Source of the DNA: Rutidosis leptorrhynchoides
Lineage: Eukaryota; Streptophyta; Magnoliopsida; Asterales; Asteraceae
DNA length: 64,000 bases
Direction of reading: 5' to 3'
NCBI RefSeq assembly: GCF_046630445.1
Contig: NC_092340.1
Span: forward strand, 19,508,001-19,572,000
Shown one piece after another: positions 62,320-64,000 of this stretch. The translations under genes and the position numbers were made by a program. The notes beneath the pieces are model-generated. The model saw only the letters and a program-made list of their open reading frames with translations. It ran no database searches and was not told the origin of the DNA. Position 1 is the stretch's first letter. Each line of letters starts with the position of its first letter.

Positions 62320-64000
62320 TTAGTTAGCCGTGGTATCGAAATTGTGATTAACTTCGTTGTCAACTTCCATCGGACTATCTATGTAATGTTTAACTCTATG
62401 ACCATTAACTTTAAATTCAATCCCATTTGAATTTATTAATTCTACTGTTCCATATGGGAAAACTCTTTTGACTATGAATGGTCCAGACCATCTTGATTTC
62501 AATTTTCCAGGAAATAGCTTGAATCGTGAATTGAAAAGAAGAACTCTGTCTCCTTCTTTAAATTCTTTTGAACTTCTGATTCTTTTATCATGCCATTTCT
62601 TTTTTCTTTCTTTATAGATTAACGAATTTTCATATGCTTCATGTCTTAATTCTTCTAATTCGTTTAGTTGACTTAACCGTAGACGTCCAGCTTCATGTAA
62701 GTCAAGATTACATGTCTTCAAAGCCCAAAATGCTTTGTGTTCAATTTCTACTGGAAGATGACATGCTTTTTCGTAAACGAGTTTAAAAGGCGTGGTTCCA
62801 ATTGGAGTTTTGTAGGCTGTTCTAAAAGCCCAGAGTGCATCCTCCAATTTAATGGACCATTCCTTCGGATTTGATCCTACGATTTTCTCTAGAATACGTT
62901 TTAAAGCTCGGTTGGTATTTTCAACTTGTCCACTTGTCTGTGGATGATAAGCAGTGGAGATTTTATGAGTTACTCCATATCTTTTAAGAATTTTCTCAAG
63001 TTGATTATTACAAAAATGAGTTCCCCGATCACTTATTAAAGCTTTCGGTGTTCCAAACCTTACAAAAAGACGTTTTAAAAAGTTGACTATAACTCGTGCA
63101 TCGTTAGTTGGGAGAGCTTGTGCTTCCGCCCATTTAGATACATAATCAATGGCTACGAGAATATATAGATTATTATGAGATTTTGGAAATGGACCCATAA
63201 AGTCAATACCCCAAATGTCAAATACTTCACATACTTGAATGACATTTTGTGGCATTTCATCACGTTGACTTATTTTTCCGGCCCTTTGACATGCATCACA
63301 GGATTTGCAAAGAAGGTGTGCGTCTTTGAAAATTGTAGGCCAATAGAATCCAGCATCATAAACTTTTCTTGCTGTGAGTTGAGGCCCATAATGCCCTCCT
63401 GTTGGTCCAGTGTGACAATGGTTTAAGATTTGATTGGCTTCATCTCTGAATACACATCGGCGTATTATTCCATCTGGACAACTTTTAAACAGATGTGGAT
63501 CTTCCCAGAAATAGTGTTTTATATCACTAAAGAATTTCTTTCGTTTTTGGTATGACAATCCTTTTTCAAGGAATCCACAAACTAAGTAGTTTGCATAGTC
63601 TGCAAACCATGGAATTTCATTATAATCTATCTTCAATAGATATTCATCAGGAAAGTTGTCTTGTATGGCCGATTCATTTAGAACTTCTAATTCGGGATTT
63701 TCAAGACGAGAAAGATGATCAGCGGCGAGATTTTCTGCTCCTCTTTTATCTTGGATTTCAATATCGAACTCTTGTAAGAGTAAGATCCAACGGATTAATC
63801 TTGGTTTAGCATCTTGTTTCTAAAATAGGTATCTAAGAGCAGAATGGTCGGTATAGACCACCGTTTTTGCTAGAACGAGATATGAACGAAATTTGTCAAA
63901 AGCAAAGACAATAGCAAGGAGTTCTTTTTCAGTAGTTGTGTAATTCGTTTGTCCTCCTTGTAACGTCTTACTAGCATAATATATAGGTTGAAATCGTTTT
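62320..64000 (-). pseudogene. RT-E pol: RNase H (partial) and integrase
   Basis: Integrase and the end of RNase H of an Athila-type pol, running off the window. Open from 63819 to the stop at 62320-62322. An in-frame TAG at 63820-63822 breaks RNase H shortly after YTDHSALRYL, so the copy is defective. Counting from 63636, the integrase zinc module is at about 73-116 ([12 protein letters not shown] ... CKSCDAC). The catalytic triad is D145 (WGIDFMGPF), D203 (LISDRGTHF) and E239 (GQVENTN), with D-35-E spacing. The C-terminus has a GPF-type segment ([13 protein letters not shown]) and no chromodomain. TTG at 63634-63636 is not a real start, because the frame is open upstream with RNase H sequence. 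Confidence 0.9.

Larger units (their letters stand above)
54551..64000 (-). mobile_element. RT-E: Athila-lineage Ty3/gypsy element (partial)
   Basis: Minus-strand element with its 3' LTR at 54551-56491. Its interior runs to the window edge: 3' non-coding region, an ORF in the env position, and integrase/RNase H at 62320-64000. The integrase type ([31 protein letters not shown]) is that of the Athila/Tat group and lacks a chromodomain. Solo-3 splits the env-position ORF. The far LTR and target duplication are outside the window. Confidence 0.9.

Overview
This is a gene-poor, AT-rich stretch of a plant nuclear genome, almost entirely nested transposable elements. Chromodomain-bearing Ty3/gypsy (Tekay/Del-like) polyproteins, initiator tRNA-Met primer sites, an Athila-type element, Helitron termini and several MITEs indicate a flowering plant. 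The repeat vocabulary looks like Asteraceae, but that is inference. I found one host gene, a two-exon wound-induced protein 1 (WUN1/SnoaL-like) gene on the minus strand at 17085-17659.

Layout. RT-A (280-12689, minus) is a complete but decayed Tekay-type element with long LTRs and a 5-bp target duplication. From 12.7 to 17 kb lie an LTR remnant, two non-LTR fragments, a Mutator-type foldback MITE and a foldback element with a telomere-like core between (TA)n tracts. The WUN1-like gene follows. From about 18 to 45.9 kb a Helitron (Helitron-1) appears to hold a nest. RT-B (20224-41111, plus, without gag-pol) carries RT-C (28092-39692, minus, nearly intact) in its 3' LTR. RT-C carries a solo LTR (solo-1, 31832-34427) in its pol gene. 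A second solo LTR (solo-2, 43373-45908) sits at the Helitron 3' end. Helitron-1 also holds fragments resembling a histone deacetylase and a PBS1-like kinase. Next come Helitron-2 (46018-48117) with an internal PIF/Harbinger-like MITE, a hAT MITE and another foldback element. At the right, RT-D (from 50491) has a 3.9-kb LTR and is interrupted 131 bp into its interior by RT-E (54551 to beyond the window end, minus), an Athila-lineage element that itself holds solo-3 (59465-61958).

Common theme. LTRs of RT-B, RT-C, RT-D, the three solo LTRs and even the Athila element share one promoter layout: two short CpG-rich palindromes with core GCGA-(N)-TCGC, 31-32 bp centre to centre, the proximal one about 30 bp before a TATA box. 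The flanking arms differ between families yet stay palindromic. This is the most interesting signal in the window. Others are pre-gag ORFs in three elements, arrays of CTGTAGCA upstream of the palindromes, and a compensated hairpin beside the polypurine tract.
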